The notes beneath the pieces were generated by a model. It did not search any database. It was not told the origin of the DNA and was given only the letters and a program-made list of their open reading frames with translations. Below, piece after piece: positions 50,657-62,761 of a stretch of DNA of 64,000 nucleotides. The position numbers and the translations under genes are program-made. Each line of letters starts with the position of its first letter. Position 1 is the stretch's first letter. The DNA comes from Alectoria sarmentosa (taxonomy: Eukaryota; Ascomycota; Lecanoromycetes; Lecanorales; Parmeliaceae). The stretch covers positions 1 to 64,000 of the forward strand of contig WOGZ01000167.1 of NCBI GenBank assembly GCA_009733775.1. Direction: 5' to 3'.

Positions 50657-51353
50657 ATAATATAAAAATAAGATTTATTATTCGCTTGATTTTTTTATTT
50701 AGATTTTCTTTTTTCAATATTATTTAATATTGATATTTATAACGATCGTTATTATCGTTTTTTAACAAATCGCTTATTTTTTAAATGAAATTATTAAATT
50801 TCGTTTTTTATGTGCCCGATTTATATAAAATCTTGAAATTGAATTCAAAAAGAAATTCAATTTATTTAATTTGACGACGATTTAATTATCTAATGATCAT
50901 AAAATATTTTAAATTTTTATAATTAATAAAAACCTTTATTGAATTTTTTATCGAAATGTTAATTAATTCAAAACGTTATTTTTCAAAAACTCGTATAATA
51001 ATTAATAACTTTTTATCATAAATTTCGTAATTATATTCTTAAAAAAACATTTTTTTTGAAAAAAAAATAATCGAATATAACTTTTCATTCTCCCTTTTTT
51101 GAAAAAGAATAATAATTATTATATAATCAAATGTATTAATTTCAAATTAGGTTTTTTTATCGAGATCGAAATCTGTTAAAATTACTTAATACGCTGATAA
51201 ACGTTTTTTTAAAATCGTCGAATACGCGTTATTTAAAATTGTGTATTATTCAGAAAAAAATAAAGAATTTTTGATCTTTTTTCATTAAGTTCGATAAAAA
51301 CGCGATTATTTTAAAATATTCATATATGAATCTTTTATAAAAGTTGACAAATT
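50657..51353 (-). pseudogene. pol: Element H RNase H segment
   Basis: The inverted counterpart of D 47160-47850. It lies between D's 3' LTR and B's 5' LTR and is joined in the ancestor to 25791-27744 on one side and 58985 onward on the other. It carries the same frame remnants as D's RNase H; no intact ORF. Confidence 0.85.
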
Positions 51354-51488
51354 TGTTGAAATTCGGGTCACGTGACGTCAAGGCTTGGCGGTCATATGCG
51401 CACATTAATGCGCCCGTACATAAATCGCTCTTTCTTCCGTAATACTCTTAAAGCAATACAATTAAATGTCTTATTTCATATTTTGACA
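51354..51488 (+). repeat. 5' LTR of copia B
   Basis: Begins TGTTGAAATTCGGGTCACGT and ends TTTTGACA. It contains TCACGTGACGTCA and a duplicated ATGCGC motif (ATGCGCACATTAATGCGCCC) instead of the single palindrome of A. Confidence 0.93.
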
Positions 51489-51506
51489 AGTTATGAGCTC
51501 GGGCTT
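51489..51506 (+). promoter_or_regulatory. Primer-binding site of copia B (half initiator tRNA-Met)
   Basis: AGTTATGAGCTCGGGCTT directly follows the LTR. TTATGAGC is the complement of the initiator tRNA anticodon loop. The corresponding sites in A and F are variants of the same sequence. Confidence 0.7.
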
Positions 51507-51899
51507 GTATCGACATTGTTATAACATAACCTATTTATTACTCATTATGATTATTATCATTTTTTAACATTTCATGCTTATCGCAATAAAGATGTTAATT
51601 ATAAAAATCATTGCATTTTATATATCATGATCTTTTTGATATGAATAATATTCATTGCAAAATGATCATTTGAATCGAAATAATTACGATTCGTTTATAA
51701 CGAAAATGTATAAAGATCATAAAGAAACGGGCGTAAAAAAAACAACGTTGAAAATTGACGACATTTAAAACGCTTCTTTTGATAATCAATAATATCTTTT
51801 CAAGAATTACGAGCGCTTTTAAAAATTAATATCGCTTTTTTAAACGCTGAAACGTTATTAATATTCGATCGCTCTCATTAATATTCGCATCGCTCTCAT

Positions 51900-54110
51900 T
51901 TTCATTCAAAATAAAATAAAATGATTCAAAATATATCGCAAATAATCGTGATATGTCGAAATTATCAAAAATTGTTATGCGATTATGATCATGTGATCGT
52001 TAAATTTTTAAAACATTATCAACTTTTTTACATAAAACACGTTAAAATAATAAACGATATATTTTCGTTTTGCAAATCGTTTCATTCAAAATTCGATAAT
52101 AATAATTATATTTAATAATTCAATTGCGAAATATTCGCAATGAAGATTAAAAAATCAAAAACAAAAATTTAAATTAATAATTAATTAAAAAAAAATCATT
52201 TTTTATTTTGCGTGTTTAACATATCAAAGTCAAAACGTAAAAAAAAAAACCTTTTATTTCGAGAATCAAAAAAAAAAAAAAATTTGTTATAAAACGATTT
52301 AATGATAATGATATTATATTCGAGCGTTTTAAACGAGCGAAATGAGATTATTAATCTCATTTTTAATCTCGAAATCTTATTATTTTCTTTTTAAAAATTT
52401 TTAATTATTAAAATAATTGATATAATTCGAATAACGTACTTTTTGCGAATTCGTTATAATTTATAAAATCAAATAATTTTTCTTTAAAACATTATTTTTA
52501 TGTTTTTATATTTTCTTCGAAGTTTATTAAATTTATCATTTTTTTAAATATCATCGAATATTTTTTCGATTATAAAATAAAGATTTTTCGCAAATGAAAG
52601 TTTAAATTATATCGAATTAATTTCAAAACTTAACGAGATTTCTCTCATATCTTTAAGATCTTATAAATTTTTAAACATTTTTTAAATAACGATAACGACA
52701 ACGATAACGATAACGACTTTATTTCAAATTTTTACGTTGATTTCATTCTTATCTCGAAATAATCAATTCTCGAATCATTATTAAAATTTATCATTAACGA
52801 AAAATTTTTTGATTTTAAAACGCGTTTTATTTTTTCGACGTCGTTTATTTCAATCATTTTTAAAAATCTTATTACGTAAACCTTATTATTTTCAAACCTT
52901 ATTTCATTATAAATCATTTTTTTAAATATAAATTTAAATGAAAATTCAAATTTAAATTTTAATTTTAAAAGCTTTTAAATTTTAAAATTTAAATCAATTT
53001 TCTTTAATATCATATTTGAACATCTTAAAATTAAATTTCGATTTTCTTAAATTAACTTGAAAAGATTGAAATGTTTATAAAAATTATTAATTATATTAAA
53101 TGAAAACGTCAAATGCAAAACTTTTTAAATTTAATTAAATTGTGATATTGAATCGAAATTGATACGATCATGTTTATCAAAAATCTTATCATTAAAATAA
53201 AAAACGTTTCGAATAATCGTTTAATCGTCGAAATAAAACTTATTATTATTAAAATAAACGTTTTAATTTAAATCGAAACGTATAATAAAATCTATATAAT
53301 GATAAAAACTCGTTACGAAAACAATTTTCGAAATAAAATCGAATATCATATTAATGTTTTTAATATTTAAAAAAAGTTCAAAAAATATAAATCTCGAGAT
53401 TTTAATATTCTCAATTTTATTATTTTTAAATTAAAATCTTTTATTTTAATCATTTGCGAAAATAAATCGTAAAAATATATTAATATCTTTATAAACGTTA
53501 TTTGAAAATTCAAAAATCAATTCGATCGAGCGATTTTTCTTTTCGATAAAAATTAAAAAATTTATTATTTTTATAAGAATTTGAATTTTTAATATAATGC
53601 GTATCGCGAAAATTATAATCAAATTTATAACGTTTATAATGAAAATCGTGAGATTAAATGAATATTAAATTATACGATAATTCGATTTTTCAACATCGTT
53701 ATTAATTTATTCGATTTTATATATTCGAAAACGCATACGCTCATCATTATTATTAACGATTTTTTTAAATATATTCAATAATTCATATTTACTTTTATTA
53801 TTATTGAAAATATCATCAAATATCGCATTTAAACGAGCGCAAACTTTAACAATTCTCGCATTTATATTCAAATTTATAAATATTATATTTATTATAAAAA
53901 AAATTAATATGATATCAACGAGTGCGATGCACGTAATAAACATTTAAATGAAAATGATATAAATAAAGAAAATCGCGAAGATCACGATAATCGTGATAAT
54001 TATAATAATCGTGATCGTGATAATTATAAAAAACGTGATCGAGAAGAAGGAAATTTCGAATTCAAATCAATTAAAAAATTAAAAAAGTAATTTGATAATG
54101 TTAACGCAAT
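51900..54110 (+). pseudogene. gag: Copia B leader and gag (eroded)
   Basis: The first part (to about 52130) is homologous to A's leader. Near 53975-54050 the + strand encodes a DHDNRDNYNNRDRDNYKKRD stretch, a low-complexity Arg/Asp repeat common in Gag nucleocapsid-like tails. The - strand frames 52732-52917 and 53707-53943 are antisense shadows. Confidence 0.6.
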
Positions 54111-54639
54111 TATAACGATTATTCAATCAAAAATCGCTCGTTGCTTTATCATTCATATTGTTTTTATTATTTTTATCGCTCTTAAAACTATTTTCGAATT
54201 TATCGCAAGCTTTAACGTTTTAAATAAAAAGGTTTATGAAATTATCAAGTTCAAAGCGATCGATAAAGCGTATATTATTATTTTATTCATTATAATAATA
54301 ATGTTTTCTCTTTAATCTCACGATTGTGTTTGCACTTAATATATAATTTACATCTTTTCGATTTTTAAGATCTTTAAATCTTTTTAATTTTTACGTCTTA
54401 TAAATGATTTTATTAACAATCGCATAATTATCGATTTCGAAAACATCGAATTTAAATATAAAATGAACGATGTTAAGCGCATTTTAATTTTTCAAAACAT
54501 ATAATTTATATTTAATTATGATTTTAATCTTATTTTTAAAGAATAATTGAAAAAAATAAGAATTTTTTTTGATTTTTATTTTTAATGATATTATCGTTGA
54601 AAAGCAACGTTTTTTTTTTAAATGTATTCAAAATCGTTT

Positions 54640-55650
54640 TTATGCGCTCGATATTTGAGAGAAAATCTTTTTAATTTTAATAATCATTAATGAAAAGATT
54701 TTCGTTTATGATGAATTCTTAATTAAATCTATTTTTGATAATCAAAATTTTTTAAAATTTTTATCGAAATCTCAAATTGATAAAACAATCTTTCGCATAT
54801 GATATACACGTTATAATCATTTAAACGTTTAAAATCTCAAAAAGTTGATCAAAATGTACGTTGAAATGAATTTTTTTATTTCATCTTTCGACGATGTTTA
54901 CGAATTATATTTTATGATTAATATAAAAATAAAATTATATAAACGACACATTGTTTTTAAAAAATGATAAAACGATTTAATTCATAACGATTTTTTAAGA
55001 TTCATTCGATGTTTTTTGAAATGATTTTGAATAAATAATCATTTTTTTTAATGGTAAAATTTTTCGATTTGATGTTTACTTATTGTTTAATAAGTTTAAT
55101 TTAATAATTTTTATCGCGTTCAAAATGTTTTTTAATGATTCGAAATATGATAATAATAAATGTATTCGCTTTCGCATTGATTGTAATATTAAATTCAATA
55201 ATTATTAAATAAAAGTCTTTCGATTATTCAAAGATATTATTTGAAAAAACATCGTATTCGATAATTTTTAAATAAATAATAAATTCGAGCGTTTAAACGT
55301 TATTATTTAATATAAAATAAACGTTATACTTAAAAAAAATAAACTGTTTTAAAAATATTAAATAAAATTCGTTCGAACGATTAATATTTTTCGCAATATT
55401 CAATTCATTATCGATTATAACGTTATTTTATTCGAGATTAATATCGAATTTTTTTTTAATATATTTTATTTACGTATTATCGATCAAATCGATTATTATC
55501 AAATTGTTTTTCGCAATATTAATTAAAAAAAATATCAAAATCGCGTCGTTAAAGAACGTTTTTTAAATTATCAAAATAAAAATTATTATATGTTTTTAAA
55601 TAACGATAAAATAATTATTATTTTTAATGTTAATTGAATTAATAATTTTT
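54640..55650 (+). pseudogene. pol: Copia B gag-pre-integrase and integrase
   Basis: YTRYNHLNVNLK-like sequence near 54805 is the HHCC domain start. The paired Cys have become Tyr (VYELYF for a CxxC), as G-to-A change of TGT gives TAT. NDLIHNDFLRFIR near 54970 is the first catalytic strand (usually HSDxxGP). The rest of the core is frameshifted or full of stops, and I cannot place the second Asp and Glu with confidence. Confidence 0.75.
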
Positions 55651-56119
55651 TTTTAAATTCATTTTTTTCGAATTGAACATCGTTGTCGTCGAGAAACAAA
55701 TTAACGTTTATTATAATAAATATAAATTCATTGAAAACATCGAACATTAAAATCATTTATCTTTTTTTTCATTTATAATTTTAAAAGAGAAACGTCAAAA
55801 GAAATATATAATTATTAAAAAAAAAATTAATAATTTATTTAATTCCATCTCAATCTTAAAAAGAGTTTCGTTAAAAATCATAATCGTTTTAAATTTATTT
55901 GATTTAAAATTCATAATAAAATGGTCTTTTAATACAATCAACGATAATATTGCGACTTTTTCATTTTTATTCATATCGACGATCAAGCTTATCATTCGCT
56001 TTATAATCAATAAAATTTTCAAATTTATTTTCATTATAAAGTCGTTCAAAATCACGAAATTATATCGAAATTTCATTTTAAACCTTTTCGTTTTATTAAT
56101 AAAAATCGTTTTTATTAAA

Positions 56120-57650
56120 TTTTATGAACCTCAAAGCTTCAAAAAAATCATAACAAATTTTTATTATAAAATGCATTAATAAATGATTATGCAAAACGAA
56201 ATCGATTTCTTTATTATTAATAATATTTAAATCTTAATGAATTTATTTTCGAATGCGCATATCTTAAAAAATAAATGAATTTATAAAATCAAAAGAGATT
56301 TTATCGACGAGATCGTTCGATATAAAGTTCATTAAATGATTCGTAATTTCGAATAATGAAAAAAAATCGACTTTAATGAAACTTTCGCTTTAATAATTAA
56401 ACTTATAAATTATAAAATTATTTTCGTTTTTACGATAATCTTGAATTGAAAACTTAAACAAATGAACGTCAAAATCACTTTTTTATATAACGATATCAAA
56501 AAAACAATTTATGTGATGCAATTCACGAGATTTAAAATCAAAAACAAAAAAAATAAGGTTTATAAATTTATAAAAACGTTATATAATTTAAAATAATTTT
56601 CATAAATCTAATATAATATTCTCGCGACGTATTTTAAAAAATTAAACTTCGAATTTATCGTCGTTAATTTTTCAATGTTCATTAATGACATTATTATCAT
56701 CATTATTTATATAAATAACATTTTGTTTATGAATCTCGATAAAATCGACATTCAAGCGATTAAAAATAAACTTTATAAGAAATTTGAAATGATCGATTTA
56801 AGTTTATACATTTATTATTTTGATATGATGATCGCAAAAAATCGTATTAATCGTATTTTACATTTTAAACAAATAATTTATATCGAAAAGTTCTTTATCG
56901 ATCATAACATAATTAAATCAATCGTTATTTCAATTCTCATCATTAACGATAAGTTTTATATTATCAAAAATGATTTCGTGATCATTGAAGAATTCCGTCA
57001 CGTTTATCAATTTATCGTTGATTTTTTAATATATACGATGTTGAACACGCGCTCGAATATCGCTTTCGCAATTTCAATGATTTTTCGATATGATTCGAAC
57101 TTTGATATTTTTTATTGAAGCGCAATTAAACGCATTTTTCGATATTTCAATCATATAAAGAATTAACAATTTATATTTCGAAACGATCTTAAATTTTTCG
57201 TAAATTATATCGATATTGATTAAATAAACGATTAAAACATTCGACATTTTATTTTTGAATACGTCTTTAATATAAACAATGCGATAATTAATTGATTTTT
57301 TAAACGATAATTTATAATAACGTTTTCAATTTATGAAATCGAATATATTGATCAAATTTAAATTATTAAAAAAGCGATTTAATTACGCGAATTCCTCAAT
57401 CAACTCAATTTAAGCGTTAAATGTTTTTAAACAATAATAATTTATTATAACAATTAAAACGTTATAACGTTGATCAAAAATCTTTAATTTCATGTTCATA
57501 TCAAGCATATTAACATTTAACATTATTATGTATAAGAATAAATCATCGTCGAGAATGTCGCCTTAAAATATGTTTTTATCGATTAATAAATAATCGACGA
57601 TTTTATCAAAGTTCTCTTTAAAAACAAATTCGAAAAATTTCGTTAATTAA
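56120..57650 (+). pseudogene. pol: Copia B reverse transcriptase and RNase H
   Basis: The conserved copia entry is readable: EPQSFKKIITN near 56128, MQNEIDFF, YKIKRD, IDFNETFA, then VKITFLYND (about 56470; usual form DVKTAFLxG). The long open stretch 56675-57118 carries YINN for YVDD (near 56710), KKFEMIDLSLYIYYF, and YQFIVDFLIYTMLNTRSNIA (usual YRxxVGSLxYAxxxTRPDIA). RNase H continues after the stop at 57116: FRYFNHIKN, then NDQNIRHFIFEYVF and KRQFITTFSIYEIEY. It is the best-preserved coding piece of the window, but both active-site Asp are gone. Confidence 0.93.
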
Positions 57651-58840
57651 TCGAATTGAAGCATCGTTTATAAGTGATCCCTCGCGTTAATTTTAAAAAA
57701 ATCATCATTATAATTTTAAAAAAATTATTATTATAACTTCAAAGGAGCAATTATTATTTATAATTATTATTCGTAAAATCAATTCAATGTCATTATTCAA
57801 TAATTTCAAAAGAGCGATTTCATTGATTTTCACATTTCGAATAATCGATCGAGTTTATTTGTAGAATCTCAATTATCAATTTTAACGTTTTTTGCGGACA
57901 AATTCTTATTTATTAAGATTCAATCTAAAGTTGATTTATCGTTATTGCACTTATAATCATAAACCTTACGAGCATTTATTTAAAAGACCCATATTTACGT
58001 GCGATTCAAATTTGAAAACAATGTCGTCATTCAAAAGATCGCTGTCGTCAAATTTGTTTAACTATTTATGAAAATTCTTTAATAACGTAATTTCAAATGT
58101 TTTCAAATGCTTTTAAACGTCATCATAATTATCATATTTATGCTTTTAAACTTTATGTTTTTAAACATCATTGTCGTTATCATCACCATCATTATTGTCG
58201 CAATGTATCGATCGCAACTTATATGTATCTTATTAATTATTATTATCAAGCATTAATATCTTAAAACGATTTTCATAGATTTTGCGATCGATCGTATGCA
58301 TGCATATACAATTCGGAATATTTCTTTCAATCGAAACATTATCTTTATATATATCCTCCGATCATATGTCGATCGATTTTTGATATGCACCAGATGAATT
58401 GAAAATAAATTTGTCAGAAAACGGTTTTTCGTCAAAAAGTGGAATTTTTTCTATGTGTCACCGTGGCGAATATGTTCAAAAGGACATAATCGTTTTCAGA
58501 TTTCGATTTTCTTCGGATCCGATTTTCCTTCGGATTTTCACTGTTCTTATCCGGTTTTGAACATCGCGAATTTTTAATCTCGTGTTTTGAAATTTCAATG
58601 CCTTAGGGGATATAAAAGGTGATAAGAGAGTATAAGATGTTTTCACGCTTACAACCCGGCGCTACGATTCACTTTTGTTATCCGACGTTAATTTTCACGA
58701 TTACAATTCGACGTTACAATTCACTTTTGTTATTCGACGTTAATTTTCACGATTATAACCCAACGTTTCGATTCACTTTTATTATTCGACGTTGATTTTC
58801 ATTTTTATAATTCGAAATTTAAATTTAAAAAGATGCGAGC
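57650..58840 (+). other. Copia B 3' tail, non-coding
   Basis: About 1.2 kb between RNase H and LTR. 58245-58560 is nearly the same as A's tail, including GTCAGAAAACGGTTTTTCG (TATCAGAAAACGG in A). Many CpA sites are intact. The - strand frame 58253-58435 is accidental. Confidence 0.75.
58644..58799 (+). repeat. 52-bp tandem repeat, three exact-length copies (copia B tail)
   Basis: Units 58644-58695, 58696-58747 and 58748-58799. Each has CACGMTTAYAA followed by two CGACGTTA-type motifs and ATTCACTTTTGTTAT. In A the same place (about 46015-46075) has a single diverged unit. Confidence 0.92.
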
Positions 58841-58849
58841 GAAGGGGAG
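58841..58849 (+). promoter_or_regulatory. Polypurine tract of copia B
   Basis: GAAGGGGAG immediately before the 3' LTR TG. It is unmutated in this copy, unlike A. Confidence 0.82.
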
Positions 58850-58984
58850 TGTTGAAATTCGAATCATATAACGTCAAGGCTTGACGGTCATATGCGTACA
58901 TTAATGCGCCCGTATATAGATCGCTCTTTTTTTCGTAATACTTTTAAAGCAATACAACTAAGTGTCTTACTTCATATTTTGACA
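58850..58984 (+). repeat. 3' LTR of copia B
   Basis: 135 bp, begins TGTTGAAATTCG and ends TTTTGACA before TSD AAATT. The E-box region reads ATCATATAACGTC where the 5' LTR has GTCACGTGACGTC, so RIP has destroyed it here. Confidence 0.93.
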
Positions 58985-58989
58985 AAATT

Positions 58990-59920
58990 TCAAAAATGTT
59001 TACATATTTTTAACGCATTTAAGCGTCTTTTAATTAACGATAATCTTTATCTTTTTCAAATTCTTTTTTAATTCTTTTATAATAATAATTAACCTCAAAT
59101 ATTTTATTTTTTTAACATAAAATTAACATTTATTAATATCGAAATATAAATCTATTTATTTAAGCTTTTCAAAAACCTTTTTTATATATTTAATGTGTTC
59201 TTTTTTGCTACTATTATATATCAAAATGTCATTTAAATATGCTAAATAAAAATCGTTCAAATATTCTCGCAAAATCTTATTGATAAAAATCTGAAATGTG
59301 TTAAATGCATTACAAAGTTCGAACGATATTATCACATATTCGAATAAATTATATTATATAAAAAAGACAATTTTCTCTTCATCTCCCTTTTTTATATAAA
59401 TTTCATTAAAAATCATAATAATGTCAAATTTATTAAAGATCTTTATTGCGCATATTTTAATTAAGGTTTTTTTATTAACGAAAACGCATTGTGATTCTTA
59501 ATGATCAAAGAATTAAAAACTTAATAATCGATATAAATATAAAATTCTTCATTTGATTTTTTGACGATAAATATTGATGTTATATAAAAAGATGTGTTTG
59601 ATTTAATATATTCTTTATCAAACATTTCGTTCACATATTTTTTAATTATTATCACTTGTTTTCGTGATATATTATAAACTCTTTTAATTAAAAAAATTAT
59701 TTCTTTTTGTAATTTGATGATGTGATTAATTAATCTTTACGAAAATAATTTATTCGTCTTTATCGAATTTCAAACATCGATTTATAAATAATACATTATA
59801 AAGATTTTTTGTTTGAATTTCTCTTTAAAGATAAACACTTTTTTTATTTTTTGAAAAAACTTTTCATAATCTTCGAAATTAATAACGATTACATCAATTA
59901 TTAATTTAAAATTATTATTA
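58990..59920 (-). pseudogene. pol: Element H reverse transcriptase
   Basis: The - strand counterpart of D 46290-47150. It reads LFEYVIISFELCNAFNTFQ and then LNDFYLAYLNDILIYN with YLND for YLDD, at about 59200-59330. KKEHIKYIKKVFEKLK follows. It has fewer stops than D over this stretch. Confidence 0.88.
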
Positions 59921-59929
59921 ATAATCTTT

Positions 59930-60660
59930 TTCTCGAGACGTTCGAAATCTTTCAATTATATAACGATGATTTGATTTTCTCTTTTTTTTATCATTTTCAT
60001 AAAAACGTAAATAAAGATCTTCGCGATGTTTTTTGATTAAAATGTTATCGAAGATTAATGTTTTTCAACGTTATTATTATATATCGTAATTGATTTATAA
60101 TATTATAAACAATTTGACATATAATGATTTAAATTGAAAATATATAATCTTTTTTCAAAGAATATTTGAGAATTATACAATTTCAATTATGATATGTTAA
60201 ATTTGATATCAAATTTGATTAAAAATGTAATCAAATAAATTAATTTTTCAAAATGTTTTTCGAAGATAAAAATAATTCGAATTATATAAATAATATTTTC
60301 TCTCATAATTTCATTAATTAATTATAATTTAAAAAATTTCGTTAAAATTATTAATGATAATTTATAATATTTCGCAAATTTCGTGTTTATAAAACTCTTT
60401 ATTAATGCTTTTATATTTATCAAACATTAAATTTTCGCTATTTTTTATTTATTAAAAACTTTGATTTTAAAATTCAATTATTTTTCTTTTTATAATTCAA
60501 CGTTATATAAAAACAAAATCACGATAATTAATTCAACATTTGATTTTTCGAATTTCTTAATTTTTATACGCATTTGTTTTAATGTCTTTTTGATGACGAT
60601 TTTATTAAAAAAAATTAATTTTTCGATTATTATTGCTCATAAATTAAAAACGCATTTGCT
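59930..60660 (-). pseudogene. Element H protease region
   Basis: Inverted counterpart of D 30061-30849. It is contiguous here and so proves the pre-insertion sequence of D at the copia A site. No clear protease active site is readable. Confidence 0.6.
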
Positions 60661-60739
60661 TTAATCTTCAATTCAATTTTTATTAATATAATAATAATTT
60701 ATTTTTCATTTAATCATAATTTATCTTTATATAAAATGT

Positions 60740-62240
60740 TGATTTCGTTTAATAAATATTCAAATTGTAAACATTTAAAACATTTATTTTTCTTTTTGAA
60801 TTTATTTGCGATATGTTAAAAATGTTAATAATATTTATCTCGATCGATAATGATGTCATTAAAATAATTTTTTCATCTTTCATTATTTTCATTACGTTTT
60901 ACTCTCGTATTAAAAAATTCAATTTTTTTAATTTCTTTAATTTCTTTTATCTTTATATCTCGAATGTTTTTAAATAATTATTCATCGATAAATTTTATAT
61001 TCAAATCGACCTATCGTAAACAAATAATAAATTCACGATAAAATGTTGAATTTAAATAATCGAAAATACGATACTTTAAACGATTTATAATTAATCTTTT
61101 TAAATGATTAATTTTTTTTCGTTTAAACATATCGAGCGACGCAATAACAACAATAAATCGAATATAAAAAACGTTAAAAGTTTTTTTAACATCTTTGATT
61201 TTTATAATAAATTTTGAATTTTGAAATTCAACGTCGACCTTATCTTCTTTATCGAAATCATTAAACATTTATTTATTATTTTATATTATATCGTTCGCGA
61301 ATACATAATGTTGAAAATTTTTAAAATTTATTTTATCTTTAATTATATCGTAAATCGTATTTTTATAATAATTTCGAATATAAAAAATCTTCGATATTTT
61401 TATTTCAAAAAATTTAAAATTCTATATAAACTTGAATTCAAGATATATTTTTCACAAATTTTATAATTTTTTATTATCATTATTATCATTAAAATTGTTC
61501 ACGTTCGCATATTTATTATTAAATTTATTATTTAAAATAAAGATCATTTTAATAATAAAAATGAATTATCGATTATAATGATTTTCGCTTAACGATATTA
61601 TGATATAACGATTTAAAAAAAAATAACGAGAAAGGTTTTCGCGATTTAAATCGTTAAAGTTCAAATCGAAATCGTCAAAATTCATTTTTTCAATAACGCG
61701 AAATTGAGATTTCAAATTTTCATTTTTTATGTTGAAATTCTATATTTTTTCTTTAAACTTTTCATTTCGATTATGATAAATATTCTTAAAATCACATAAT
61801 CGTTTCTCATTATTGCGAAAAATCAAAAAAAAAAAATCTTTTTTTTAAATTGTTAAATAAATGATATTATTCGTTTTTTACTTTTAATGAAGATTTAATA
61901 TAACTTTTAATTTGATTTTTGATAAACAATTATATTAATAATAAGGTTTTTGATTGCATTATATCATTTTTCAAAATGAGAAATTGCATTTTTGATGAAT
62001 TCTTATATATTTTAAATTTTCGTAAAAATCGATTCGTATTTTTCCTCAACGTCGTCTTCAATTTTTATAAAAAAAATTCGTTTTATAAATCATTAAATTT
62101 GATAATATATCTTTTTTAATAAAAGATTAAAGCTTTAATTTAATTTGTTTTTCTTTTTTAATCCGACATAATTTTTTATATCGATTATTTTCTTTTATAT
62201 TTGAATCATTAAAATCTAATTCATTATTATTAAATTAAAC
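60740..62240 (-). pseudogene. gag: Element H gag with zinc-knuckle remnant
   Basis: The open stretch 61011-61268 (- strand) matches D's Gag fragment almost residue for residue (FNDFDKEDKVDVEFQNSKF). Near 60760-60790 the - strand reads CFKCLQFEYLLNE, the knuckle with His changed to Tyr. Forward-strand frames here, such as 61221-61466 and 61919-62119, are antisense. Confidence 0.82.
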
Positions 62241-62618
62241 GATTTAAATTAATCGTTGCGTAACATAAATGAGAATAAAGTTCGACATAAACTTAAATCG
62301 AGCGGAGCGAAGAAATGTTAACGCAATCTCTTTTTATAAACCTCTTTTAACGTTTTTTTTCATTATAATCTTTTCTTTATCGATTTCTTTAAATCTTATT
62401 AATATATATAATAAAGTTATATTTTAAATAGCGCGCGTTATAACAACAACTGAATAAAATGCGCTTTTAACAACTACTTTGTGAAAAATCGAATTGAAAA
62501 TCCATATTGAACTCGACTCTAATTTCGAAATATTTCTTAATTCCTTTCGAGCTACAATGCGTCGCGTATTTAACTTTCAACGATACTCGAGTTAATGTTT
62601 CATTTTACACGATGCGAG
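62241..62618 (-). other. Element H leader, weakly RIPed
   Basis: Inverted copy of D's leader (28100-28500). It keeps CpA and GC-rich motifs such as CGAGCGGAGCGAAG. Relative to D it has a short deletion next to the copia F insertion. The 5' LTR of H should lie beyond F, outside the window. Confidence 0.65.
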
Positions 62619-62743
62619 TGTCGAAATTCAGGTCACGTGATAGGTCACGTGACACGGGCGCATGCGCCCATAGCATAGGTCGCATTTTCCTTCATAACAC
62701 TCTTAAAGCAATACAATTAAATGTTCTACATCATATTTTCACA
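62619..62743 (+). repeat. 5' LTR of copia F
   Basis: 125 bp, begins TGTCGAAATTCAGG and ends TTTTCACA. It keeps two CACGTG sites and GGGCGCATGCGCCC, slightly rearranged relative to A. Confidence 0.92.
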
Positions 62744-62761
62744 GATTATGAACCCGAATTT
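62744..62761 (+). promoter_or_regulatory. Primer-binding site of copia F
   Basis: GATTATGAACCCGAATTT follows the LTR. It is the same site as in A with extra G/C-to-A/T changes at its 3' end. Confidence 0.68.

Larger units (their letters stand above)
51354..58984 (+). mobile_element. Element B: Ty1/copia retrotransposon inserted in H
   Basis: Two 135-bp LTRs (51354-51488, 58850-58984) with perfect target duplication AAATT (51349-51353, 58985-58989). It is 7.6 kb with no nested insert. Order: LTR, primer-binding site, leader, gag, gag-pre-integrase and integrase, RT, RNase H, long tail, polypurine tract, LTR. The LTRs are a variant of the A/F type: they share both ends, but the middle is replaced by CAAGGCTTGGCGGTCATATG. 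Its RT protein is clearly diverged from A. Confidence 0.94.
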
